The notes under the pieces: model-generated | What the model was told of the DNA's origin: nothing | What the model saw: only the letters and a program-made list of their open reading frames with translations | The model's database searches: none | Translations under genes and position numbers: made by a program | Shown here: in pieces, positions 1-13,485 of the stretch | How the letters are laid out: every line of letters starts with the position of its first letter | Numbering within the stretch: the first letter of the stretch is position 1 | DNA from: Siderastrea radians | Lineage: Eukaryota > Cnidaria > Anthozoa > Scleractinia > Rhizangiidae | DNA length: 64,000 nt | Assembly (NCBI GenBank): GCA_964017195.1 | Contig: OZ024894.1 | Span: 35,611,614 to 35,675,613 of the forward strand | Direction: 5' to 3'

Positions 1-3000
1 TCTCTTTTGCTTCGTTTCAGGGTAAGACTCGAAAGCTTCTCAATACGGTTAATCCATAATTGATCCCTTCAATTTAATTAACGTAAGCTCGGTCCGGAAT
101 GCTACATATTTTCGCGCGTTAAATCTTTCGGCTTTCAAAGCGTTCAAAATCTGTTTAGTTCCTCGAGCGAAAAAAAAAGCAAATTGCCAATTGCTTGTTT
201 ACCACGCTAGGAATGAGTATGTAATTCACTTACTTCAATATATGTTCACACCAGCAAATTGCTATCCACGTGAAAAAACTTGAACTAAAAGCAGAGAAGT
301 TAAATGGGTCTATTAGTTATCTTAAACTGTTTGAGATACAATATATTTAAGCTCCCACAACTCAAGGCTACTAAATTTAACTCAAACAATCAATCCAAAA
401 ATATCTGTATCAACATGTGTCTATTAATACAACGGCCGATAGTTTTACTATAGAACCTTGATGACAGAGGTGTAGAATTATTTTTACAGGCGATACTTAT
501 AGGAAAAATGCACCGTGTATGGAAATAGCTAGGATGGCTAAAAAGTCGTAACAGTTACTTAGAATGGTTTATAGTAATTTCCAATACAGGTGATTCTCAT
601 GTAAGCGATTACCTTCGAGCTCAGGACCCCGTTTCATGCAACACTTTGGTGGTGGGGGGCTTCATGCAACCGGTCCCTCACTAGCTGTTACGTTTGTTAA
701 TCCGCCTTTACCCGACTGCTTCATGGAGATCCGCAAGAAAAACACTCGGCAATCAGACCGGCTGGTTGCGAAAAACGTTAACTCAAATCACGCGTGTTGT
801 AGCGGAACTCCGGATGCCTGCCGGAGTGGAGCACAACTGTTACGGAATGGGTAAATCTATGCGAGTCACTTTGGATGATTACGGTGAATGTATCCCGTAC
901 ATGTCACGTTGTCCTTCTCAATCTACATATAACTACAAATGAAGAGGAAACCCTTGCATGTCTGGCTCGGTGGCATAGCACATGCGATTATGTAATGTTT
1001 TCAAACAGGTCGAGGGCAAGGTGCAGGTTCGACTTGCATTCTAGGTGTTTTCTTTGTCTTTTTGTTGTTTCTTTTCCTTTTCCTTATTTGTGGATTGTTT
1101 GTGTGTGTGTGTGTTTTTTTGTGTTTGCTTCTGTTTTTTTTCTCTGTGCAGCACTGTAAATGCCTTTCGAGTGAAAGAGTGGCTTTAATGTTCGTGATGT
1201 TAGTGATGTTAGTTGTTTATCGAGCTCCGCGGTTAGGCTAGTCCAGCTATGTGTATAAAGCAAAAAGGTGTCAGGAAAGTCGGCGCTTTTTTCGGAGAAG
1301 GTCTCTAACCAGAGTTTCTAAATACAAGGTTTGACTAAAACCGGATTAAAACAGGATTTTGTTAAGCTGGTCGCTCAGCAAGTGGAATGATTGCTCATCG
1401 CAACAGTGACTGTTAGGTGACCCAGACTAAATCAGATACAGCTGCAGCTGTTTTGAGTTAAAAGTAACCTCACAAACTAATAGTGAAGAATAAGCAAACA
1501 ACGGAAGGAATCTATTGTTTTTGCTCGTATTGTCCGAACAACTGAATTCTTCAATGTAAGACAATGATCAGTTAGCAATAACGACTTTTTCTAATTTGAA
1601 ACCTTTCATACCTGTAGGCAAAATAATCCCTACATGTATTTGTATCAGCTGGGTGGTCATGGAGGCCGCCGATCGCGGGCGGCCAATGCGCCCTGTCTTG
1701 TTGATTGCAAGCTGCTCTGGTTTTGGCCTCGCTTAGTGGGAATTCTGGGCTGGAGACTCTTGTTATGTAGTCGTTTATGGCTATGATCAGGGATCCAGAG
1801 CGAATAGACGTTAATAGAAAGGAGCACCTGCTAAGTGGTACTCAGCTCAGAGCTTGGGCGTTCGCTCGACTCTCGTCTGGAGATATTTAGAACCAATTTG
1901 GTAACAGATTTATTTCAGACGGCTCAAAAACTATACCCTTTGTGTCTTACATAGGTATTTTGATTAATTTTATAAGGGAATAGCCTTCTTCCCTGAAAAC
2001 AGATCAGCTTTTGTCCGCATGAAAATACACCGTTTATATACCCGGCATAAGATCTTAATAAACCGCCCCTCGGCCCCCTATTCGATGGGCAACCATAAAT
2101 ATTCCGGTTTTAATCCCGGCTCTTCTCGTAACAGAAAGGTAAAGTATTCGCTTTTGACTGTACCCCCTTTATAATATTATGAAGGGAAATACGTATCTTG
2201 ACAAGAAAGTTGTGTGGACAGTATAAGAAGTCGCAATCACTACCAAGTCTTTTCTTAATTAACTAAAGTACTTCAGGACCTTAACTGCTTATTCCGATTA
2301 TAAGACCCCCAGTTAAGTGAAAAAAACCTCCCCCGATGATATCTACTCATGTCCCGTTTAGGAAGATATATGAGCCCAGGTTTGAAAAGGATTTTCCGTG
2401 ATTACAAAAGTAGTAAGAAGAATGTGATATGTTCTAAGCTCCTTTATTTTTAGTATTATCACTACGAGTGCGATTTTGGTTTGTTATTTTAGGAGAAATG
2501 AGATACAGTTGACTATTGGGGCTAAAAAGGGTTAAATGACTGCACGAAAAACAACTTTCTGCGTTTAAATACAATTATGGTGAGATACACGAGTTTGAAG
2601 TTGAGCCTTCAGAGTTGTCTCGACTTTTCCTAAATCTTCACCAGTGTTTTTAGGCAATGGATATAAGAGAGGAAGTTTTCTTTTTAATCAGTCATGCACT
2701 TAAATGCTGTTATAAAAATGTTCAAAATGATCCGTTTTTCGGTTTTTCTAATGTTAAAAAACAGAATTATGTTGGACGGTTTTCAATTGACATCGGCATG
2801 CAAAATGCCTTGTCTATTTTTTGTTTTCCAATTGTTCCTGTTGTCTGTGGAAACGGAAAAATCAGACTGATATTTTTTGTAAGGGTACCATAATCTCTAA
2901 CTCATGTACGCGGCACAGGAGCTGATTAAGACAGAATTTTGGTTACTTAATCTAAAAATTCATAGCTACTTCTGCAGTGTATGGTACAAGTCTGATCTGA

Positions 3001-6000
3001 TCACCAGTACTTCTACGTCTTGTACGGTTCTTCTCAATGTGTCGTCTCGAGACATTATAAGCATCCACTCAAAAGGATCGCTGAATTTGTCAGCAATCGG
3101 ATTTGCATGTGAACTGAGACCTCAACGTGGTGATTCATGGCCAATGTTTTCAATTGCCGCAGGTCAAAGACAAGCCAAGTTTGCCTTCCCCCAGATCTCT
3201 ATCGAAATTAACCTTGCGTACTGTCGCGTTAACAACCAAAACAAAACACAGGGTGATCCCCATGATTCCTGTTCTAGGAGTCACCAATAAATTTGCTAAC
3301 GTTCATATTGGAAAACTCAGTTCCAGTGAAGGAAATTCCCTTCATGAGTGTACTGCATGGGACTGCATGTTGCGTGATATAGCTTGTGATAATACCGTAT
3401 TAGTAAAATCCGGTAAGCCAACTTTATTCTTGGTTAGCATGCGAAGTTCGTGCCAGGTCCTCTATCTGAGTTCTTCGACTATGATGTTTTCTTCTCACTA
3501 TACTCTCGTAGTGAATAACAACGCCTAGCTTTGAAAGTTCTGTGTGCCTGTGCATGTTGAAAGAACGTTCATTGTAGTTTTCAGATCCTGGCTACTTTAT
3601 ATTTGTTTTTACAGCCAGAGAGCAGATTCTTGACAATAAATCGGATCGGATCGGATCAGAGTTTAGAGTTGCACAACTTAAAGATACAAAAATTGATCAA
3701 TTCACCACAAAAAATGCCTCAGGTGTTTCATATAACATTTTCGACATAGAGTATGAGACACAAATCTAATTAACAGCGCCCTCATGATCGTGGTTTTCTC
3801 TTTCTACTAAACTTGAAAACTTGTAACTGGAACCCATTTAACAGTCTTAACAAGTATAACAGCCATAGAAAATACACTGATTGATCTAAACGCATTTCAG
3901 TAATCTTCAAAACTGGCGTCAAAACTTGTATCCAAACTAAACTGAGCCGCAATCACCACCATCAACTACAGATACAAACTGAGCTAAAAGACTGTTTGCA
4001 CCTGTACACAGCAAATTTGTAAACTAAAGGAAGGATTTCCTGAATTCAGTTTCCACAAAACAAAGAACCGAAGCTTTAATAACTTCCTCATAGGACTCAA
4101 AAGTAATTTACATCGTCGATTTGCCTCTCCTATAGGACAATATTCTGCAAATGAACATCACAGAGTTATTGTGGTGTTTCCACTATCTCGATAGAGATAT
4201 GCACTTCGTTTGCTATTTTACAACAGCGAAGTTGCCATCGAATAGCGTGCATCTCTGGTTGCGATGTATACATTCCTTAGATTCTTTGTGCAGAGCTTAA
4301 TCAAAGAGATAGCCAGCACTTTTCATTGTAAAGGTCAAAAGGGGGGTGTTCCCCGAAAAGATAAATATCATGTGCCACCCCAAATGTTATGGGTTGAGTT
4401 GCTTTGGTCCGATAGAAGCTATACATCGCTAACTTTTTGGTGTAAAATAGGTTATAGAATTGTGCCTTTTTGGCCTTAAAAGTAAAGAACTTAAGTTCTG
4501 GTGTAATTAGTACACTTCATCTTAAAACGACAATTTCTGGGGAGTACCAAGGAGTACACCCCCTGGGGAAAAGTTCCAGGCAAATAAGGCCTCCGACTGA
4601 GACCTCCAAGATTTGTCACGTTTTGGCATGATTAGCATGCTGCACTCTATAAACACTTCTTGTAATTCGTTAACAAAACATTTCCTGTGTATTAGTTGAA
4701 CTGAAGGCAGAAGTGAAAAACAACAAACCGACGACTAGTCTAAACATCAAAGACAAAAATGTGAGGCAAAATTCTCCGTTTACTTGCTTTGACGATCCCA
4801 CATACCTGGGCCAAGCAGTTATTTTCGTTCTGATAGTGCGCGTGATGCCGTGACTCTTTGATTGTTTTAGTAATCAGCTTATTAGACCAATCGTAGTGGT
4901 ATTCCAATGAAATCTGGTTAAGATATTCCCAAGGCGAAATAAAAGCTGAATCAACTCCGAAAAGGGAAACTTTTATTTACCTTCCGTTTATAAGAAAAAC
5001 ACTGATTATTGTTCCATGCATATTGTAGAGACCAACTTGATCTCAATTTCCCAAGTCTGCCACACCCTATCTTCCGTAAGTCAGTTACCATTTTCGTTTT
5101 AATTTCATTCTTAAGGAACAGTTTTAGCTCATGAAATGGTGTTAAATCTGTTCACTAGCTTCTTTCGATATACACAATGCGGATGTTGTGCATATATAAA
5201 AACGACATTTAAAGCCACAACTTTGACCTTTTAATAAGAAATTAATTCCAAAGGCTTACATAAAATGGAAAGCCGATAAACGCAAAAAGAGTAGTTAATT
5301 TAAGATTCCACCCATCGGTATCGATGGACACGTCAGTTCTAATGGTTTATTAAAAAGAGAAAAGTAAAGGAAAACAACTTAGTTTTCGCTAGTTGTTTAC
5401 TTGTTTGTTTTTAATAAAGCTTTCCGGGAAACATAATTCTTCGGATACTGAAAATTTGTTAAATACCTTAAACTAAAAATATCATCACGTAGTAGTTCTT
5501 GCCTCGTCGTAAACTTGACAAGATCGTGTGTGGGCATGCGTCCACGTATATACAACAAATATACCTTGATCTTATTTGTTAGGTCACGGCAAAGTGCCTT
5601 GCTTGTTTTATCGTGAGAAACAGTGACCTCAGATTTCCAATGTTTTAGCAAGATGGAGCCCTCTGAGATGTTTGTATTTGTTAAATTTAGAAAAGCGACA
5701 ATTCCGTGCAGTGCCTGCATGCTGTGCTTTAAGGTTACTTAAGTTGGATTTACCGGAACGGTTTGGCGATTCTACGGTAGCACGCAATACACATTCATCG
5801 CGTGTTCAGTGGTCCGTCGTAAGCTCTTCTTGCTCAATGACCGGCCCGTAATAATCAATCAGTTAAGAAGGCTCATTAGTAAATAATCTTCTTAAATCCC
5901 TGTGTAAACTACGATTCGGTAAAACTGTTCCGCTTCTAAAAGACAGGCAAGAACTTCTCGAATGAAAATTCAACTCCATTATTTGCAAATAAAACAACTG

Positions 6001-9000
6001 AATTTTCAGTGTGGCATCACCAGTTGTATTCAAGGATGAGTTTGAAACCAACGCAAGCATATACAGATGTCATCTCAGTAATCTTGACCATATCCTCAAA
6101 AATGCAATACCTTAATCTTTTTATTAAAATTTAATCTGCAGACTAAGTACCTATTACACCATTATTTGTTTAACGATGAAAACCTCAACGTCTCAGCCTC
6201 AGGAATGATTGTCTCTTCTCTTTTAATTGACAAAAGCCTCATTTTTAATTATCCTACAACGTTTTCACTTCTTTGTCGAGGAATACGCTTCATTAGTGTG
6301 AGAGAACATCGCATGTTGCACTACCCGTTTCAATCTCTACGCATAGTCAGCTAAGCGAAAATCGCTTTAAGTCATTTCCATCCGACAGTCCGTATAAATA
6401 TATAACACTAATACTAATACTGTATAAGCATCATCCTTTCAAAAACACGTTTCCTGCCTATCTGCGGAAAAAACGCCAGTCTTGTGAAAGCAAGTTACTT
6501 TTCGTTTTAATATTCAATGGGGCCTATTCGTCGCTGCAATGTGTGACGTATGGCATAATTAACTCCGATTTGTAGACTTAAAGGTGTAACTGAAGCACTG
6601 GAAATTTTTTTCTTTAAAAAGTGGCGATAAAAATGGCAGTCTCAAAGCTATAAAGCATGACTAGACAGGATTAGCAAATGCCGTAGAGTGACAGATTTAG
6701 GCTTTTGAAATGAGCTCACAGAGCAGTTTACTTCCACAATACTAAACAAACAACCCATCACGCATGTAATACACCGTGGAATGATGAATGACGGACTTAA
6801 TAACATGCAAAGCCGAACGTGGGGCAGTCTAGCAAAAGACAGGAGTCAAGACGTTAGGAAAAGTTTGTGTTCAGCTAAAACAGGTACAAATGTGTTTCAC
6901 TTTCAATTAGGTACTATGTATGTACATGTGTTTTTCATAAATGGTAAAAGTGTGCCAACTTTATATTCATCTAAGATTTGATTTTATGTTTGGATACAAA
7001 AGACTTGAAGACGACAATTTCGAAGCTAAAAACAGAGTTAACTTCTTCAACTGAATTAAGAACTGTGCAATGATATACCAAACTTAGGTCATCACTGGCT
7101 GAAACATTCTGACTAAGAGAGAGTTAAACTCTTACATGATTTACTATTATATTCTTTGCAATTTATTTTGGCTTACCATTTTGAGATTTAATGTTAATAT
7201 TTTACAAGGGCAGAAAAATGTGGGGGTGTTATTGCATAACAATTTAGTGAGATAGCAGAGATAGCAGAAGTAAAGATTTCTTGAACTAAACCAAACTGTA
7301 TCTTGCAAGCAAAATAGTAAATGAATCTGTTTTGCTTTAACTTCGTTCCTTCCTTGCAACGGAAGAACGTTTCCTCAACAAATTCAAAGAGCGTGGTCAG
7401 TTCTATAAACTGAAACGTTTTTTGACCAAAGTAAATATAAATTTGAAAATGCGAATTAAACAAAAATACTCAAAAATACTAGTGACGCGAATGTGAGAAA
7501 AATCTCTAAGACAATAAAACCAGTGAATCACAATACGGAAGTTAACATTTGGAATTTCAAGCAAAGAATCGAACAAAAACTAGTTCCACTGAACTCTCTC
7601 ACTCCCTAAAGCGTCCAAAATTAAAGTAAGAGTTGTATACTTCATTGGCAAAATACTGGAAAACAAATGACGCCATTGAAAATTGTTACAAAAGTTTTTA
7701 ATTTAATAGGCATACTTGAGAATGTCATCCCCGGGCTCAAAATTTAGAACCTCGCTGCTTAATTAAATTATAGTTTCTCCTTGCAACTGAAAGAGCTAAA
7801 GTTGATAGGAAAAACCGCGAAAAAATAAAAGTAATCATCGAAGGTGTTAAAGTTGGTCCCACATAGCTGGCGTGGTCCTAACATAACGTGACAGAAATAT
7901 AGGATTACTCAACATTAAGGTCCAAAAATATTGTAAGGCGATTTGGTAAAACGCAAGGAAGCCTAAGCGGGATAAACTTGTTGTGTTTGGCTGGGAACGG
8001 AAAAAGCTTTGTATTTTGTGGTTTATGACGTAGCCTTACATACTTAGCGTACTAGAGCGATTATTTTCGAGTATGAAGAGCATCAAGCAGTGTAGAACTC
8101 TGATACACCCACCTGATGAAACGTATTCACAATTATCTACCTTTGCTCAGGTTGAAAATCCCTTTTAAATGTTTTGTTGTAAACACTTAGCTTGGCTTAG
8201 AAACTGACGTTATCGTTAGCTCTTTCAATCACCTTCAAATTTCGAGTTTATTGACGTGAGTCTACGTTTTGAGATGCCTAAGAGTTCAATGACCACTAAC
8301 GTGCAGGCTACTGCGCGGCTATTGCATTCTAACGTTCGAGCCTTTGGTTGAAATCGTCAAGTGTAGCCATTCAGATGAAAGCTGCTGAGCAGTACCGTTG
8401 TGCTCTTGGTTGCTTCAATTCGTCTACTGCAAAACGAGATGCCGAAGTTTTTCACTTTGAACATGGGTAGTCCTGGAAACAAAGGGGTTAACTGGTTAAG
8501 AATAATCGTGAAAGCGGAGCACATTTCTTTTTTCACAAGCGGAAGTATCCGTCTCCAGGTTTCCAAGAAATTGCGAGACCAACACTACGTCCATACAGCA
8601 TAATTTCACCAATTCGGTGAATGTCACTTGCAAAAGAATAATGCAGGTGGTTTTAGACCTTTTATGTGAAACGAATGAAAAGAACAACCAGTTATGAGAA
8701 ACAAGCAGCACACAAGAGTGAATACAATGAATACAAATGTTCTCTTTCAAAAAAAAAAAAAAAAAAAACTCTAACTAAACATCAATGAAAATTGTTCACA
8801 GTGATATAACGTAACTGGAGAAAGCAACGGCAAGGAAATAGAATGAAATAAAATATGACGAAGGAAATTGCTAGTTAAGTTATGAAATTTCCTGAATCAA
8901 ACGGTTTCTAAGTACTGTTTTGACTATGGAGCAAGAAACCTCGTAAGAGAAAAATACCGAAATTAAAAGAGAAGAGAGAAAACAATAAAAGATTACGTAG

Positions 9001-10745
9001 TTTTCCAGGCAAGGCGATATAAAGACCAGCCCTTTATTACGGCCGATTTCCAAGATTTGTTAGAAGGCGTTGGCTCACTTTTGTATTAAATCAAGTCACT
9101 TCAAAACCTAAAAAAGAGATTAACGATACGATAAAAGAACGAAAGTCTTTGCCCATCTAGGCTATGATCAGTCGATATCGTTCCATATAATACGCTGACT
9201 TTAAAGCGTTTAACATCTTAATTATACAGTCCAGTTGAAAAAATAAAGGAAACAGAAGTTATTCCCGCCGTTTATCTAAGGCTTATCGTAGATTCGCATC
9301 ACTTATTTTTGTTTTTAAAAAGCGGCTGGATCTTTTCTAATTTGACCTATCCCTCGTAAATCTGCACCTTCTGTCACGGCAAGCCACCTTTTCAGTGTTA
9401 AGCCCACGAAATGTAGAGGTAAAGCTTTTTACCTAGTCGCCCACACAGTATCACACCAGTGTAAACCGAGAGTTAGGAACGTGCTGCGCTCCACGCATTG
9501 CAAATTAGCAAGCACGTAACTTTTGTTGTAAAAATGGTATTAGCAACACGTTATGATCTCAGATGATCACAGTTTCCTATCTAATTAATTACTCTTTTCT
9601 CTGCTGTACACTAAACAAAAAGCCTCTTCCAGGAGGTCCGCAAGGACGCAATTACGACGCTATCAATCAGTGTCACCGGCGAGTATCTTGAGCAAACTAT
9701 CGGCATTACAAATAGATGGAGGTGTGTACTTTATGATAAACCTGGTTTAGGCAATATAGTGCCGAGGCTGGTTCTCTTAAGCACGATTTGTTTAGCCCCA
9801 CGGCTGGAGTTTTATGTTCGGAAATGAGTAGCAAATGAAACAAATCTTTTCGGTATGGCTGGTTTTATTCTATAGCTCAGATGGATTACCTGTTAATATC
9901 CTCACGTTTATCAAGATGATCAGAAAGGTGTGCGGGACAATAGAAGGAAACACTTGAGGTTCCCTTGCAGTTTTCGTGATTTCACACTAAAAACGGTTCA
10001 GTATTACCCAGCTTACTGTCTTATCGCGTTGAAACTAACGTAACGGTTTTCGAAGCGATTGCTGATAAGAACGAAAAGGTATGGCAAGGCAATTTGAGCG
10101 CAATTTTGCATTATAAACATTTTTCGTTTCCTGAGTTTACTCACTTATGAAGTCGTTATAGGATTTTGAGACTTTGGTATTGTCGTTTGATCACTTTAGC
10201 CCGCAAGAGAGGGAAAGAAAGACAGACAAAAATCTGCTTACAATCTTAACTTTTTTGCTTTCCAAATAAGTCTGTTCAATCCGGCGCAATTCTGATTGAG
10301 TTGCAGGAATGAAGTGATTAACGAAACTCCTGTTCTGTAATACTATTAATGGTTAAACCAAAAGCAAGAATGTCTTAAGGGAGTGTACATATGAAAAAGC
10401 AAGCAAATGTGATGTCGTGGTAAAATAAATTAAGTTGTTGCTTAGAATGTAGGTAATTACGGGAACATTTTTGCGTTTTCCCGATGTTTTTGAAATCGCT
10501 AAAATTTGATACTTGAGAAACGAAAGTCACTTACATATTGGTCTTTATTACAAGAAAGTTTCGAAAAAGTTTCGTCGCTCCTTAGCCAACTAAATAACCC
10601 AAAAATTACGATGTTACGAAAAATTCAAGTGCGACGTTTTGGCCCCTTTTTTTTTTCGGCGGGCGTCAAGACTTGTTAACTGTTTCAGAATTAAGTTACT
10701 TATTTCTGTGCGCTTATCGTTGAACATGGGTTACTAACTGGCAAA
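1..10745. other. Gene-poor region upstream of the homeobox cluster
   Basis: I see no supportable gene here on either strand. Open frames are short (at most about 130 codons), have no recognisable domains and are not supported by paired splice sites. A run of about 19 A lies at 8750-8768 and a short GT run near 1097-1110. No further homeodomain or LAERLAG-type exon was found, so gene 1 appears to be the leftmost member of the cluster in this window. Distal regulatory DNA for the cluster could lie here but cannot be recognised from sequence alone. Confidence 0.5.
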
Positions 10746-10748
10746 CTA

Positions 10749-10756
10749 TATAAATA
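10749..10756 (+). promoter_or_regulatory. Candidate TATA box of Dmbx-like gene 1
   Basis: A TATAAATA octamer lies about 90 bp upstream of the gene 1 start codon at 10846. This would put transcription start near 10780 and leave a 5' leader of roughly 65 nt. The spacing is plausible, but TATA-like strings are common in AT-rich DNA, so this is only a candidate. Confidence 0.3.
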
Positions 10757-10845
10757 TTTATTGCAGATAGCTATAAGGGAAACCCGATTTTTATCTTGCT
10801 TCAACAATAAAGTATTAATTCAAGTAAAGACAGCAAACATCAAAG

Positions 10846-13485
10846 ATGGAATCAGATCTGAGTTCATCGTCATTCTCCATCGATAATATCCTGAAACCAG
10901 ACAAATGCGACTCATCACAGGAACCTCGTTCAGCGGATCGGGCTTTAACATTGGCTGAGCGCTTAGCTGGTAAGTACTGTCTATATATAGAGTGGTCTTC
11001 ACGGCCAGCCAACCAGCGACACTCAGAAATACCACGCTTCGATCGCAACAGTTTCGCTACAAGTTTAGCTTTCCCAACTAATCAAGTGGCCAATTCATTA
11101 AATTAAAAAAAATACTAAAAGATTACTGTAAAACTTACTTTAACTTACTCCAGGCTGAAGAAACTGGGATGTACTTAAAACACTTCATTTTGTAATCTCT
11201 GATACGTATTTAGGCGTCACTTTTCTTAGACGAAGGTACTTCAAGACAGAAACATAATTTGGTCTAAAGCTAATTTTTTTTCGCACCGTTATGCGTGACT
11301 AAGGGAAGAGTCGTTGAATAGGCTATCGGTCGGGTCGATGTATTTAATATAATCTCATAACAGGCTTAGTTTTGGTAGCATACGACAACTTCTTAGAAGT
11401 GCAGACCTATACGGCTTCATATAATTTCAACCGATTCCATATACTGGAGAAAACTTTCATTTCAACGATGTTTTGTGCTGATCACTACTACACTACAAAG
11501 ATCTTTGTTCACCCAATGCCTCCCGGAAAAAGTCCCATGACCTGAATTGGCTCATGAAATCAACTGAACTACTGAAACCCAGTCAACTAATACAAGTAAC
11601 CAATATAACGGGAAGAGTTAAGGTATGTTTTCTTGACGCAATCTAAATCGGAATTTTGCGACGAAACATTCATTTTGATGTTCAATTTTTAACAACCGTT
11701 CCTGGATTTCAATCTATTTACAATCCATGTACGTACCTATGCGGATCGTAAGGAATGTTTTTGGATCCTTGTTTCGAACGGTTCATCATTTAGCGAAGTC
11801 GGACTTGATCTTAGGTCACGTGATCGTTAGGAGTAACCACTAATCAGCCATAGAGTGATCCTTTTTTTACATATTTTTGTTCGGCTATCAAAATAATCCA
11901 GACAATCTGGATTAACTAGATCGGAAACTGGATTGCTAAAAACAGAAAGAAACTTGAAAGAAGGATTGGCTTTCCCTATAAATCTTTTTCAGACGAATGC
12001 AATTTGACAGTTAAATACACCGTGATCAACTTTATACCAGTACGAAACTCCCGACTTGAGTTGTTCGTGACCTTGCGCGAGCCTGTTGGATGCTCTAAAC
12101 ATGGAGATGAAAGAAGACTTAGTAGGCATATTCGCGACAAACTGCTGAATACACTTCTCTTTCTCACTCCCTTTAAAATATCTTTTTTAAAGTACCTATA
12201 TTCACTTCTTGAACGAGGTAACCTTTTACCATCTACAATGACATCCATGTCTTGCCTAACAGATATAATACTGGAAGTACATTATGGATCATCGAGGGGA
12301 AAACATCGACGAACACGCACCGCGTTCACCCATCAACAACTGCAAATACTTGAAAACACATTCTCCAAGACGCATTACCCGGATGTAGTCATGAGGGAGC
12401 AGTTGGCAGCCTACATTAACATTCCAGAGTCGAGAATTCAGGTTAGTTGGAAGATTAGAATTCGTGAAAATTAACGAGCATTGTCTGAAATACTGTTTTG
12501 CAAAATTGGTAAGATGAACAGAAAGACGGTTAGAGCCAAGGCTTGCGCCCTAAAATAACCGTTCTTTTTTCTAAACCCTCTCTCAACCCATTTGTATACT
12601 GAATTGATGCCGGGGATGTCAATACAACACAGAAAAATCTGCTAACAGTAACGTAATGGCCCAGCACCCAGTCCCAAGACGCATTACCCGGATGTAGTCA
12701 TGAGGGAGCAGTTGGCAGCCTACATTAACATTCCAGAGTCGAGAATTCAGGTTAGTTGGAAGATTAGAATTCGTGAAAATTAACGAGCATTGTCTGAAAT
12801 ACTGTTTTGCAAAATTGGTAAGATGAACAGAAAGACGGTTAGAGCCAAGGCTTGCGCCCTAAAATAACCGTTCTTTTTTCTAAACCCTCTCTCAACCCAT
12901 TTGTATACTGAATTGATGCCGGGGATGTCAATACAACACAGAAAAATCTGCTAACAGTAACGTAATGGCCCAGCACCCAGTCCCATCCAATACTTTTCAG
13001 GACAAATATACAAAAAGCTTTTATCTTATGGATGGCTCCCTACCTTCTTCAGAAAAGGTTTGGTGCATTATATGACGTTACGCAACAGGTACAGGTAGTT
13101 ATAACAAAAAAGGAATGACTGAAATTAACTCTATTTCAAATTTCAGGTGTGGTTCAAAAATCGAAGAGCCAAATACAGGAAACAGATGAAGGACGGCGAA
13201 GAACTAACCACAACCGAAATCGAAAACAAAGCCTTGGAGCGTCATTTTAACAGTCATGAAACCCACTGGAGCCCACAACACTTTTACGCAGCCAGCGGTC
13301 TACCATTCGGTCCAGGAAATGCTGTCACTGCTCAAAGCAACTTCGCACAATACTCTTGGTCAGCCGTTCCTTTGTATACCTCAAGTCCATGCGCATGTTT
13401 GCCATCGTACTCTGACAGTTCAAGAAGATCATGGCCTTGTGCGGCTTGTTATGAGAACTCAGATTCCAAAGGCCATTTACCATAA
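10846..13485 (+). CDS. dmbx-like: Dmbx-like paired-class homeobox gene 1 (3 coding exons)
   Basis: Predicted nuclear DNA-binding transcription factor, probably a repressor. Exons are 10846-10969, 12263-12441 and 13147-13485, giving about 213 aa. Exon 1 carries [10 protein letters not shown] (residues ~9-18), an eh1/octapeptide motif that in related families recruits Groucho/TLE, and ends in [10 protein letters not shown] at a GTAAGT donor (phase 1). Exon 2 follows an AACAG acceptor and encodes [11 protein letters not shown] and then homeodomain residues 1-46, including [11 protein letters not shown] and [12 protein letters not shown]. Exon 3 follows TTTCAG (phase 0) and gives [13 protein letters not shown] with W48, F49, K50, N51 and R53. 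K50 predicts a TAATCC-type site. The tail of about 100 aa is rich in Ser, Tyr and Cys and shows no OAR domain. Vertebrate DMBX1 is longer (about 380 aa) and has OAR. Exon 2 is partly duplicated downstream (see 12367-12984). The frame is open for about 260 bp upstream of exon 2, but the acceptor and family structure support the short exon. Confidence 0.88.
12367..12984 (+). repeat. Exact 309-bp tandem duplication in gene 1
   Basis: The units are about 12367-12675 and 12676-12984. Reading base by base I see no difference between them. A CCA trinucleotide recurs at the start, junction and end, so boundaries can slide by about 3 bp. The unit begins within the homeodomain codons at Lys-Thr-His-Tyr-Pro-Asp, includes the exon 2 donor (GT at 12442, repeated at 12751) and the first ~230 bp of intron 2. 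The second partial exon lacks its own natural acceptor. The nearest CAG, ending at 12671, would join it out of the homeodomain frame, so the extra copy is probably spliced out as intron. Confidence 0.9.

Noticed and set aside
12004..12262. Possible alternative N-terminus reading directly into exon 2 of gene 1
   Set aside because: The open frame is contiguous, but an AACAG acceptor and the exon structure of all paralogs place the exon start at 12263; the upstream translation has no conserved motif.
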